The notes beneath the pieces were generated by a model. That model was not told the DNA's origin, ran no database searches, and worked only from the letters and a program-made list of their open reading frames with translations. Both the position numbers and the translations under genes were made by a program. Positions 32,201-43,469 of a stretch of DNA of 64,000 nucleotides are shown here, piece after piece (position 1 is the first letter of the stretch; each line of letters starts with the position of its first letter). Origin of the DNA: Zygnema cylindricum (lineage: Eukaryota; Streptophyta; Zygnematophyceae; Zygnematales; Zygnemataceae); assembly GCA_037447655.1 (NCBI GenBank), contig JBBHKE010002948.1, positions 101,721 to 165,720 of the forward strand, read 5' to 3'.

Positions 32201-35200
32201 TTTTCTATTCGAGATGTTTTACACCTGTCATAAAGAAGTCCAATGGTTGTTTATTTTTTTTTAGAGCATTTATTTTCCTGTGTTATTATTATTCCACTCT
32301 GCCTGATAGATTGCCAGTGAATATAAGATAATTGAGCTAAGGTAATCAAACTATGATGTCATTGTGAAATCTTTGTCTTAACATTTTTGCCTGTAGCAAC
32401 TATGAACCTGACACTAAAAGTCACTTTGGGGCTGTGCAGAATATTTTATGATTTTGGAATGATGGGCAGGTAAGGTCTTTGTGCCCCTATGTTGCAAGAT
32501 GTGAAGTTTTCAACTAGTTTTCCACATAAAATGTTGGTGAATTCTGTGCAACGATATTTTATTGTTTGGGATATTCCTCGATTTTGTGCCAATCATCAAA
32601 TAGTATTTATACGTTTTGGAAATTCGTTTGGTTGCAGCATTAGTCCCAATATAAGGGAAGGGCTTGTTGAAACGTTTTATGGCGTCTATGAAAAAGATCC
32701 AGATAAGGTGAGCATCAATTGTCTGCAAAGTTGAGACTTAGGCATTGGAAAAGTAGGAAAATAGTGGGACAAGGGGGATAGTCTGGGATGAGAGGGAAAT
32801 TTCACGCGGCTTGGTATATTCTCTGGTTGTGCTATCTTGGGACAACTTTGTTGAAGTCTGTTCTGTGGTAACTGCAGTCGCCCATTAACACTGTTGACCA
32901 TAGCATGTTATCAGGTTCTTGTGCAACGAAATGTTTTCAATGTTGCTTCAGGGTCATGCTCCTTGCAGGTTTTGGATTCTTTGGTGCAAATGGGAGTATT
33001 GGTTGAAACAGGAGATCGGACATCCATTCGCAGAACATGTCAATTCTTTCTAAACAGGTGTAGACTGTGTTACTTTTTGCAACTATTTCTTTGGTTGTTC
33101 GGCAGAGTCAAATGCGCTGTTCCAGGATTAGGTTTGTTAAGAGGGGTGGGGTATCAGTTAGCGCTATTGTAAACAAGCTACTCTGCCCTTTAGCTTCAAA
33201 CTGGCTGGGTTGTTAGTGAAATCACTTGTTTTTTTTTGTATTTATAGGCTACTGTTTTTATAAGTTGGAATATGGATTGATTCACTGTGAACTTAACTTT
33301 GAAGAATCCGTGTCTTTTCTTTACTAGAACGTCACGATAGACAAATCCAATTTCTCATTTATTTTCCTGTTGGATGGAGTGTGTGCAACATGCAGTTTTG
33401 AAACGAGGCTGGCAGAACAGCAGAAAGAAAAGGAGCTAGCCCGTGAACAATTGGGTTTCAAGAAACAATTGTCGAAGGAAGAGATGAAGGAGAAAAAAAA
33501 GAAAAGGCTTGCTGCTATTGGTCAGTCATCACAAAACTTACAGCATGTCGCTTTTGTTTTCCTTCTTTTTTGCTTGCATCGATTACTTTCATCCACCGTA
33601 GAGATGTGTACAACTGGTTTGATCTTTGCGTTGCCTATTTCCTAACTCTGGTAGTTGTGATTTTTGCCGTTTTCAGGGGAGGATCTTCTCACCATTGCTG
33701 TTGACCAGCCTTTCCGTTTCCCTGCCACGTGAGTTGTCCTTCTGTATCATAACCTCAATGAGAACTATGTTTCTTTGCCTTTAATCTGAAGTATTTTATT
33801 TTGGATGGATCCAGGCCTTTTCTCATTGTGTTTATAAGGTATATACATGGATATGTGTTTACAGTCATTACTACGCGTTAACAAGATAACTCAAGAGATT
33901 TGTCTCCTTCCTTCAGCCTGGCAAATCGTATGTAGATTGGCAGTGTTGTACAGAGAGTTCAAATAAATTTCTCGAGGTTTGCTCAACATTTATGCAGTGT
34001 CAGAAGTGCAAATTTTATGAGAAAGAAAAACTCAGTTCTGGTTTTAGAATGAGTTGTAAACTGTTTGTCAGGGGAAAAACTTTTTTTTCACTTTACAGTT
34101 ATAGTCGGATAATCTCTTTTCACAGTTGTTTGACAATGGTTAATGTTTGGGCTATGCAGTTTTACCTTTGTTGTACGGGCATTTTCAGGTGAGCCGTTTA
34201 CTGTTTGTTTATGTTTGAAACTGATTATAAGATGCTGTGGTTTTTGTTTGCCAACTTGAAAAGTTTGAAAGTTAAAGCTGAAGTATACTAATAACATTGT
34301 TCCCTTCTGTTGGCTACTCTCTGCTCATAGATGTTTCAAGTCTTTAGAGAAGATATTGCTGTAATTGTGTAACTCCTCTGTCACCTTGTTGTTTCATGCC
34401 GTCTGATAAATGGAACATGTTGCTGCTATGAATTTTCACGAGTCTTAAACTAGCATTTTTTTGCATTTTGGCCTGTTTTGGTTTGGCTGGATTTTTGTTG
34501 CCTTTTGCAGTTTTGGATGGAATTGGGAAGGGTTTGGACCCTCGCTTTGATATTTCGGAAATTGCTCGACCGTAAGCTTTTTTATCCTTTTTCTTGTTTG
34601 CATCCTCTGTTTTTTGTTTTCAACCTGCGTTAGGAAGTTTGATTCATGCTTGAGGATACATGTGTGCTTTACAAGTTAATATCCTTCCTTAGCTTTGGAG
34701 CTTTTTCAGATTTGTGGTTGAAAAGGTGCAGAAGGCTACGTTTAGGGGGAAATGTTTTGAGATATGTTACTGCAAGCAAGTGTTTGTTAGCTATTTGTAA
34801 TTCTGGGTTGATTGTTGTTTTTAGGTATGCGTTGGAGCTTTTACGATTTCGGGAAATTGGTGCAAATGTACTTTGGAAGGTGAGGTCTGGTGACTAGCGT
34901 CTGTTAGCTCGATCGTAACATTATTTAATGCACTGATAAAGCTCAATGTTTTACCATTCTTCCTTTTGACCTGCAGAAGAAACTTGCATGGTTTTTGATT
35001 TTTCCTGAGAATAGCACAACCTCCTTTCCTAATCTTGACCCCCCTTAGTGCCGTCTGCATGGAAGTCTTGATTGATGTTTTTTGTGTTGAATGAAGGGCA
35101 GAATTAACATTTGGAAGTATTTGTGTGGTGCTGTAATGGATAACTGTGATGGTGTTGTATGGGCCTTCACTCTGTTCCGGGCTTAAATAGGATCACTGAT

Positions 35201-36113
35201 TTTGTCTTTTTGTGGGACAGGATCTAAAAAAACGTTGGGACCGACAATCCAGAGCTTTTGCTAATTTAGTGCGGCAACCTGATAGAGTGGAAAAGCTCGC
35301 AGAGATTATTACCAAGCTGGTGGGTTTCCTTCCCTTCGTGGGTTTTAATGCTTTTTCATAAGATCTATGGGCTTTCTGCAGATTTGCCGGAAATGGAAGC
35401 AGTGGAAGATACACAGTAAAGCGTTTTTACAGTGAATAAATTATTACTGTGGTGTTAACATTAATGTTACTAACTCCAATACAGTTGTGAATGACGCGGC
35501 TGATTATTTTGAATCATTTAAAGAATTAGCATAAAAAAAAAATAACCAGTACTATTAATGGTTGTTTGTGATCAGAGGGCAAAAAAGAAATGCCACCGCA
35601 CTAGTGTGTTATTAACATTAAGAATGATTCGGGGTGTGGTCTTATTACTGGAACTGGTCCAAGAGTTAAGTCAAAGAAGCCTCTTTTGAAAGTATTGGCT
35701 ATGCAAATAATCATTTAGTGATTCAGATTTTTTGTCTTTTGATGTGGTTTTGAGAATTGTGCGAAGGCAAAATGAAGAGAAGTAGAGAGACTTACTTGCA
35801 TTCTCAGCTGATACAAAAACTTGGTCCATCGCTTTGTTGGATGCAGGAACAAGGCGACCTGAAGTTGCGTGTGAGGACGTTGGAGGCCGAGCGCAGCTTC
35901 AAGCGAGTTGCGGTGATGCAGAAGACTATACTGCAGGCTTTGGGATGCGCAGCTCTTTTGAACCTGGGAAGCCTCCTGCATTTGAATGCTGTGCGGGCAG
36001 CAGCAACTTCATCCTTCATCGGCAGTGCTGTTTTGGGTTTCCAAGTCTTGTTGGGCCTGCTGACAGTGAAGCGTCTAGACGACCGAGAGAAGCTTATCAC
36101 AGGAACTGCTTAG
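26217..36113 (+). CDS. Chloroplast ABC1-like atypical kinase (ABC1K7/ABC1K8 type), 21 exons
   Basis: Exons: 26217-26813, 27185-27286, 27930-28082, 28476-28523, 28803-28923, 29628-29728, 30398-30496, 30787-30897, 30991-31070, 31549-31618, 32058-32101, 32440-32469, 32638-32707, 32969-33057, 33396-33520, 33677-33728, 34160-34188, 34511-34571, 34825-34879, 35221-35319, 35847-36113. All junctions are GT-AG and phases join into 800 residues. The family marks are present: KIGQ (KxGQ motif) in exon 3, the Ala-rich AAASLG loop in exon 5, VKVQRPG in exon 6, EIDY in exon 8, HADPHPGN across exons 10-11 and DFGMMG in exon 12. The Ser/Ala-rich N-terminus fits a plastid transit peptide, and two hydrophobic segments near the C-terminus fit membrane anchoring. 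Relatives (SIA1/OSA1) act at plastid membranes in lipid and redox or iron homeostasis. The ATG at 26217 is chosen as first in frame. The exact orthologue is inferred. Confidence 0.9.
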
Positions 36114-37762
36114 CTTATGTACGACAAACACATCTATATCTATTTCTTCAATTTTTTGTTCCCCTTCAAGTTTCCAAAATTTATGCTAGGAATGCTTGCT
36201 TGCTGCAACCTAACGCTAATCTGAGGGAGAGGATCCCTCTTGTAAAGTGGAGAAGAGAACAGAGATAGCTGACATTGTTATGTTGTCTTGAAGGTGGAAT
36301 TGTCTGTGAATAAAACAAAATTTTATTGGTTAACTTTAGACGTGATGTACAAGACCAGTTATTGAGGTAGTGGAATAACAACTGCTTTTTATAAACATTG
36401 AAGATACTTTCTTTTGCTTACCCGTTAACTGGATAAGAACATTGGATTGGGATCATCCAATTGAGATTTGTTTATGAATGTGAATCAATTCACTGTTCAT
36501 TTGCGGAAAAAAATGTTTTTTGTTGGGACTCCCTAAGTAGTTTGATTGATAGGTTAATTGATTAGCACCATCTTTCTTGTGGTATTCTTGATTGTCAAAG
36601 AGCCGTGGCCCAAGGGGAAGAGTAATAATACCTGTGGGTGTCTGTTTTTTTTTAGGTACACATGCTTTCTCGGCTTGTTTATAGAGAATGAACGAATTGC
36701 TTATACTCTTCAAATCACCCGTGCAAAAGTTAGTTCAAAGAGTTCAAGTGTTTTGCTTTACAGATGATAATCTCTCAAAAATAGTTTGTTGTTGAGGCAC
36801 AAAAACAGAATTCAATTGTTTTGGATAAATGAGTTATTCTGTGATCTCCGGTTGAAGTGAAAATATCAAAGATCAAACTTTTGAAAACGAATTTTGCTCA
36901 CAACCTGTCCACATCTTTTAGCAATGGACATTTTCAGTTCAACGATCTTACTACTATAGGCCTACATGTTTATTTCACTTTTACAATATGGCCGACTTTA
37001 TTAGAAAGCGCAATGGTAGACCATCTGAGTCCATGGGAACTAAAAAAAGTAGCATTGCAAAAACTGAAAGACAATATGTTACCGGTGTGACTCACTTGTA
37101 AAAAAATGTCTGCTTGAATTTTTTAATGGGGTCAAAGAAGTGAAATACAATAATAATCCATTATTAAAGCCGACTACAACAGAAGTAGAGAAGGCGAGAA
37201 CGTTCACAATAATTCTAGCAATTTTGTCTTAAGTCCTGACGGATGTTGCAGAAAGGTAACAAACAGCACGCTTTGAGGTCTTTATTTCACAGAAACTGAC
37301 GCACTAGATTTCAGGAAGAAGAGGTCCTGCCATTAATTGTTGAACATAGACATCCTCTGCCACCATACTGACATACAGTGCTGTTACAGACTCAATATCC
37401 ACACGCGGGTGATAAACAACAATTTAAGAACAAAAAGCTGGGAAGACACTTCGTTGTGCTAACATTACTGCTAAATCAGGAAAAATGCTCACATTTTCCA
37501 GAATCAAATAACTCAAATCCGTTCACAACATTATCTTCACTGTTTATTACGCGATGTAAAAAAAAAGTGTAGTGAAGAAATGATGGCAGCGGCTTTGTGT
37601 TGATGTAATGTCCCAGATGCTTAAGCGAAAAGACTTTACTGGTGGTTAGCTTTCAAACTTCACACGTGGGACCTTAGAAAAATTATAAGAAAGATAATAT
37701 AACATAAGATGTTTCATCTGCAGGATGGGAATAATATCAAATGCTCCAAGAACTCCAAAAAC
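36114..37762. other. Intergenic region between convergent genes
   Basis: It should hold the 3' UTRs of the ABC1K gene (plus) and the MATE gene (minus). AATAAA near 36309 could be the ABC1K poly(A) signal. A dispersed repeat lies at 36989-37069. I see no further gene. Confidence 0.5.
36989..37069 (-). repeat. Dispersed repeat, possibly a LINE 3' end (copy 1)
   Basis: About 81 bases are shared with 55176-55257 at roughly 88% by eye. On the minus strand it ends AATAAAGTCGGCC, like the 3' tail of a plant non-LTR element, but no reverse transcriptase is present. Confidence 0.5.
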
Positions 37763-40589
37763 CTAAGCATCGTTGTCACTTTGCTTCCCTAACAGGTGAG
37801 ATACTTCTCCAACTTGTACCGGAAGACTGTTCATCTCCAAACATTCTGCCGGCTGTCCCATGGTCAACTCTTTTGCCCTCTGGGCCTCCACCAGCCAGCT
37901 TGTGCGGAGCACTGCAGTCACCGCCAGCACTGCACAGGCACTCTGGGCCACCGCCAGCCCCCCCCACAAGCCGGCACTGTCCAGACCAAACCCAAAACCC
38001 AAGAAAACGGCAACTGGAATTCCAATCACATAAAATGCTCCGAAATATATTTTGGCAGCGACCCCGGGCCTCGCACAGCCTCGGAGAACTCCACAAGCAG
38101 AAGTTTGGAGACAGTTTCCGAGCTGCGCAAACCCACAAACCGGAAGCGTGATGGAGACCTGAGTGAGGAAATGGCGGTCGTGTGTGAACACCAGTCCCCA
38201 GGTCTGTCGCAAGGCTACAAAGGAGGCGAGCCCAAGAAAAGAGGTGGCAAAAGAACAAGCCAGGGACACGAGGGTGGCCAGACGGGCCATCTCGGGATGA
38301 TTGGCTCCCAGCTCATTCCCCACACGTGTCGCAACGGAGCTGCCGATGGCCCAAGGCAACATGGAAAAAACAGCGGATATGTTCTCGACAATGGCCATGG
38401 TGGAAACTGCTTGAGTCGGGTCGGGCAGCAGTCCTGCGAGAATGATCACGATTTCGTAGCACCACCACTCCAGACAAATGCCGAGGCAGGAGGGCAGAGC
38501 GAGCTTGACCAGGGGAGACCAGTCCTGAAGTGGCACAGGCCAATCCACAAATGAACATGGAGCACCAGGTAAGCATGAGCCGAATGACCTCCCCAGTACT
38601 ACGTTAAAGACATACAAGGAAGGGCAGTGACAAAAACCACACCACAAGTGATAGAGCTCAAAGCTACATCATGTATCGATATTAACGTGAATGTTTTATT
38701 TCGCCATTCAAACCAAAACATTTCTTTTGTGGACACGTATCCAATTTCCATTTGGAGACCGCTCAATCAGGTGGTAAGAACCTTCTCTTTCCACCGCAAC
38801 ATCGGATTAATGACCCAACAACTGTGCACGAAGAAAAAAATATTTAAAAGAAGAAAAAGCATTAACACTAATAATAATTCACGGTGCGCCGGACCAGATA
38901 GATTTCACTCTGCAGTCAGGACATCAAAGGGCTTTACCAACCAAATTAAAAGGAAAGCATCCAAAAGTGGAACCAAGAGCATCCATTACACAGCAGAAAA
39001 CACAAGCTTCCCTTCTTAACCATCAAACCAAATGTGGACACACAAAAGAAACCGCTAGTCCATGGGAAGCCACACACACCTGCAAAAGGACAGCCGAAAA
39101 ACCCGGCCAGGTCCGATGATGCACTCCTGAGCGCCAAATGTATATGAGCATAAAGAGCACCATGTTGAGTGACGTCCATGCCGAGGCCAGTGCACACCCG
39201 GCCACCTTGAGGTCCAGAGCAAAAACCAGGAGCCAATTGAGAGGCACGTGGATGGCCAGAGCCAGAGCAGCGCAGACCATGAGGGCCTGAGTGATTCGCT
39301 GGGATCGTAGGAAGGCTCTCAGAGGTTGCAAGAGACAGCTGGCGAAGAGGTCGGGCAAAAGCAAAAGCAGGTAATGTTGGGCCATTTGGGCGATCCGGCG
39401 GTCCTGACCGCACCACACTAAAAGGCGTTCCTGGCAGAGCCACAGGGCGGAAATAGGGATGCATGCGAAAAGATTGAGCAAAATGCCTTGTTGGAGGAGG
39501 AGGCCCATAGCCCTGTGACGACGAGCTCCAAACGCTTGCCCGAAAAGTGGATCAAGACCACAGGACAGCCCAAATATAAGAGAATGGCCTGTCACGTTAC
39601 CGAAACTGATGGCCATTGCACTTCCAGCCAATTGAACGCCTCCAAGGTGGCCAAGGAAGGACATGGATATGATGCTGCGGGTCATCCAGAGAAGGTTCAT
39701 CCCAAGGATCGGAAAACCCAGCTTGGAGAGACATTGCAGCTCTTCTCCCACCTGTTCAACAAAAAGTTCCAAAAATGCGGGGACCACAGAATAGGTACGC
39801 CATCAGTGGTGGTATATGGATCTCCCAGGAGTTTCACACATAAAGCTTGTGTGCCTAAAAAAAATACCAATGGTCAACTGTGGGCCAGCTCATGATTGGG
39901 CCATCCCTATATATCATCGCATCATATCCACTGGACATTCTTAGGTGTATCCTTCCCTAGACTTTCCCTGGCCTTAATGAGACTTGCAAAGCACGCGTTT
40001 GCCTTCCCTAATTGTCAGCATCCTCTGCTGCTTCCAACCAATGGTCATGTGGCCCCAAGTCATCAAAGTGAAAAAGACTTAAGGATTGCAGCCAGTCTAT
40101 GACCGTTTATCATCCTGAACTCTACTTGTTGCAGACTGACAGCAAAATCGATGAGAGAGAGGTAGAGGGAGAGAGAGAAGGGGAGCCAAATAAGTCCTTT
40201 TCTATTACATTCTTCAACGTGTGTTAATAAAGCCATCACTTTCACGTTTTTCACAAAAGCGTCTGTTATGCAATACAGGTGCTTTGGTTGTCGAACTTCA
40301 GTTCTTTGCACTCTTCAAACGCATTCCTTGCACCTCTTTGCAAACTCGTAGAATACTCGGGAAGCTCATAAATAACCCTGAACTGGACAAGTCTTGTAAG
40401 CTAAGAAGACCATGAGACTGCAATGCCTGTCGATGTTTGAGGTGGCTTTACCTCAGTAAGTGTGGGCCATGAAGCTTGTACGTCCCAATGATGATCGCCA
40501 TTTTCTTCGGCTGAATCCGTGGACAAAGTCTCACTTTGATCGTTTCTGTTATCATTCAATGGAGTCCTTTCTTCGTCCCCATCATCCAT
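37763..40589 (-). CDS. MATE (DTX) family efflux transporter, 3 exons
   Basis: Minus-strand exons: 40589-40452, 39751-39080, 38524-37763, all GT-AG and phase 0, giving 523 residues. The hydrophilic acidic N-terminus (MDDGDEERTPL) ends SWPTLTE. Exon 2 starts VGEELQCLSKLGFPILG and holds about six membrane segments with the SCGLDPLFGQAFGA segment typical of plant MATEs. Exon 3 carries LALPSCLGICLEWWCYE, TRVGNELGANHP and GCGVLRG-like SACGVLRGCARPG, the usual second-half signatures. The length fits the 12-helix family. The E/WWCYE pattern resembles the DTX48-51 branch (BCD1/ADP1 type), membrane antiporters of organic cations or metabolites; substrate is unknown. The start ATG is within exon 1; a GTG upstream is not needed. 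Introns are about 700 and 555 bases. Confidence 0.9.
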
Positions 40590-43317
40590 CACAGCCGAAT
40601 GCCTCCCGCTCTCACTGTCACTTTACTTCGTGGCCTTCCACTCCCCTAAGACCATATTATGAGTACAGCCACAAGGCTGGGCCTTTCTAGTCCGGTTCCA
40701 GCTGCCCAAGTTGTCGTTGATCGCACCATGATACCTTCACATGAACGACCCGAGGATCGTCACAGATTCACCTAGAGAGAGGGCTTTAAAACTGCATACT
40801 TGCCTTAGAGACAGCTGAACTATAAAGAGCCCTTGGCTGCTTACTAAGCCAAACACAATATCTGATAATAACTACTAGAGGTGTAAACTGATTTTCTTAA
40901 CTAGAAGCGCATCAGGGGAAAAAATCTAAACCATTATCCTGATCCATGCAAGGATAATCTAAACAGGTCCTCAAGCGGGCTAAGAAGTGAATCGTTGATG
41001 GTCCAAAGTCACTTGGAATTCACATACTTGTTGTCATAATCAACTCAATGATGACCAAAAATGGATGAGTACAATGTAGAAAGCCAGACACAGTCTCCTA
41101 AAGAGCTATCCTTGACAAATCACACCTCCGACTTTCAAGACCGATCATTCTCTTACTGGTGTTCCGTGCCTGGCAAGATTTCTGACTGCAGATTTCACAA
41201 ATATGCAACCTGAATCTTCCAGATTTAGAAGACCTTCTCCTCTCCAGAACTTACTGAGAGTGACCTGCACAAGTCACATAAAAACAAATCTAGTTCAAAC
41301 TAGGAGTCAATGATGAAACACGGACATGGCCCCCTTTGACAACAGATTCTAATAAGGTAGAGGATGACTAATTAATCTATGTACAACATTGAAAAGAAAC
41401 GACGTGGACAAAGCTTACGAATAACTACATTACAAAATTTGCCAAAAAAATATTCACAACATTATCGAATGATGAGTTTTGCATACTTCGATATAAGAAA
41501 GAAGACCGTCGAAATAGCGTGGCAAAAATCATTGGCCCCGTAGGCCACAAACTTGACCCGGGGGCCAACATCCCACAAGTGAGAAATGATTTTAGTCAGG
41601 TGAAAATATTTCTTGTTGCATATGACAAGGAAAGAGAAAAATAAGTGTCCACCCACAAGGACAGCTTTGTCAATTTCAAGTAACATATTTACTGGATGAC
41701 GTTACAAAAAACGGAGTCACAATGTGAATTGATTCCAGAGTAACAATCAGAAAACGATTGACAATAACTATAAACCAGGAGTTAAGAGTCAGTTATATCA
41801 GCATGAAGTTTGTGTCAAGGTATTCTTAAATTGCATAGTTTCTAAAAGGTCACTGGAAATATTCGAAAGAAAAAAACGAAACAATTTTCAGGCTTATTTA
41901 AGTGATGTTATCCTTCATAAAGTTGACTCCACATAAATATCATATTGCAAAATGACAACGTTACAAGGCAAAGGCTTAAACTTGAAAGTTTTAACCCGAA
42001 AAAAAATCGGTAAGACGAGATCAAGCATGGCCTGTATGTGTAGCAAGGAAAAAACTCCATAAGCAAGATGCAAATGATGGCAGGATGGTCAGAGAAAATC
42101 GGTGACTTCAAACAACCGAAATAGAAAATGCTTGACCCCTACTGGACCTCTGAGAACACCTCGGAAGTGCTCAAGCAATGGAAAAAAAACATAAAGGTGT
42201 ACCTATTAGTGTTTAGTAAATCAAATATAAACAGTGAAGTGAAACAGTGAATGCCCGGCAGATCGGAACTATCAAGGTATAGTAAATCATTTTGCGATAT
42301 ATAGACTTTCCCTTGGACGTTTTAGCATGCCATGAGGTTAAACTCTGGGTATCAAGAGATATTACATCCCAAAATGCCGTTAGTCATAAAAATGATAACC
42401 ATTTTAAGGGAAGTAGGCAGCTTTTCAACATTAACCACACAAATCCTTGGACAGGAAAGTACGCACTAGGCTTATTTGCTGCTTCCATTATTACCCACCC
42501 GGTATACATAAGAAAAGTGATGTTGCCTCACTGCTTTTCGCTAATTTCTGTATTTTCCAACACCGATATTTCACGAAGCCCGTTACCAGCATCCACGACT
42601 ATCTTTCTAATTGGACGTCAATAAAACGTATTATAAAACGCCAGGGTGAGAAACAATCAACATAGTCAATTATTCCTTGTGGTTTATGTTGTGAGCTGTC
42701 AGCGAATTAGGAAGCACTATAAACAACAATCAGAATCAGATTTCTATTCAATAGACATAACAAGAGAATAATTGTAATAACCTGTCATTTGTCTGACTGT
42801 ACAAACGACCGCTATCCTTGTCTTAGCCTGGACCTAACTTGAGCTCGAACACCGTATCAACGAGTGGTACGATCAGCGTCCGTCTTCTCACCTCCATTCC
42901 TTCGTTGGAAATACTGCCGACTCATTCCACCACAAATTAACCTAACTCGTCAAGGGACCTTCCGTAGGTTCTTGGCTCATGTTCTTTGGCATTCCACACA
43001 ATACATAAACTTCCAGAACTGCCACATTTACATACGAATCACTTGTCCAGATTGCGGAAACGGTAAAGATGTTGCTGCAGACAATCTCTTCTTGCCTACC
43101 AGAAGGGCGAGCCAAGAAGAAGACCTTCGTATGACAAACACGCTGATAGTGGTCCGTTCATTTTCAATTTTTTATCCGTTACCAGTTATCGTCAAAACGT
43201 CTAGGGAAGTCCGTTAGTACTCGACGCAATTAAACGAATATTTGAAACGGAGGCACGTCTCGTACAAAATACGAGGGCGGGAAAGCGGGAATAGCCGACA
43301 GCGGAATACAGTGATGC
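40590..43317. other. Intergenic region upstream of the MATE gene
   Basis: AT-rich DNA with only short, unsupported open frames. The MATE promoter should be just right of 40589, but no clear element is seen. Nothing else is recognised. Confidence 0.45.
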
Positions 43318-43469
43318 ACAGGAACACCCGTGTGTCGTTATTAGCGTTCATATCGATGGGTTTTTCTCCGTGCACACACAATTCGGTTTTTGATATGAGA
43401 TAGCCAATCGTAAGGTAAGGAGTCTATCTTTCCATCGGGACACGGAGAAAACTCAGAAAAGTTGATTTA

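Noticed and set aside
37796-38554. Plus-strand open frame of 252 residues
   Set aside because: Antisense to MATE exon 3; composition is that of a shadow frame and it has no domain.
38946-39464. Minus-strand open frame of 172 residues rich in Pro and Ser
   Set aside because: It overlaps MATE exon 2 in a different frame; the MATE frame has the conserved motifs.
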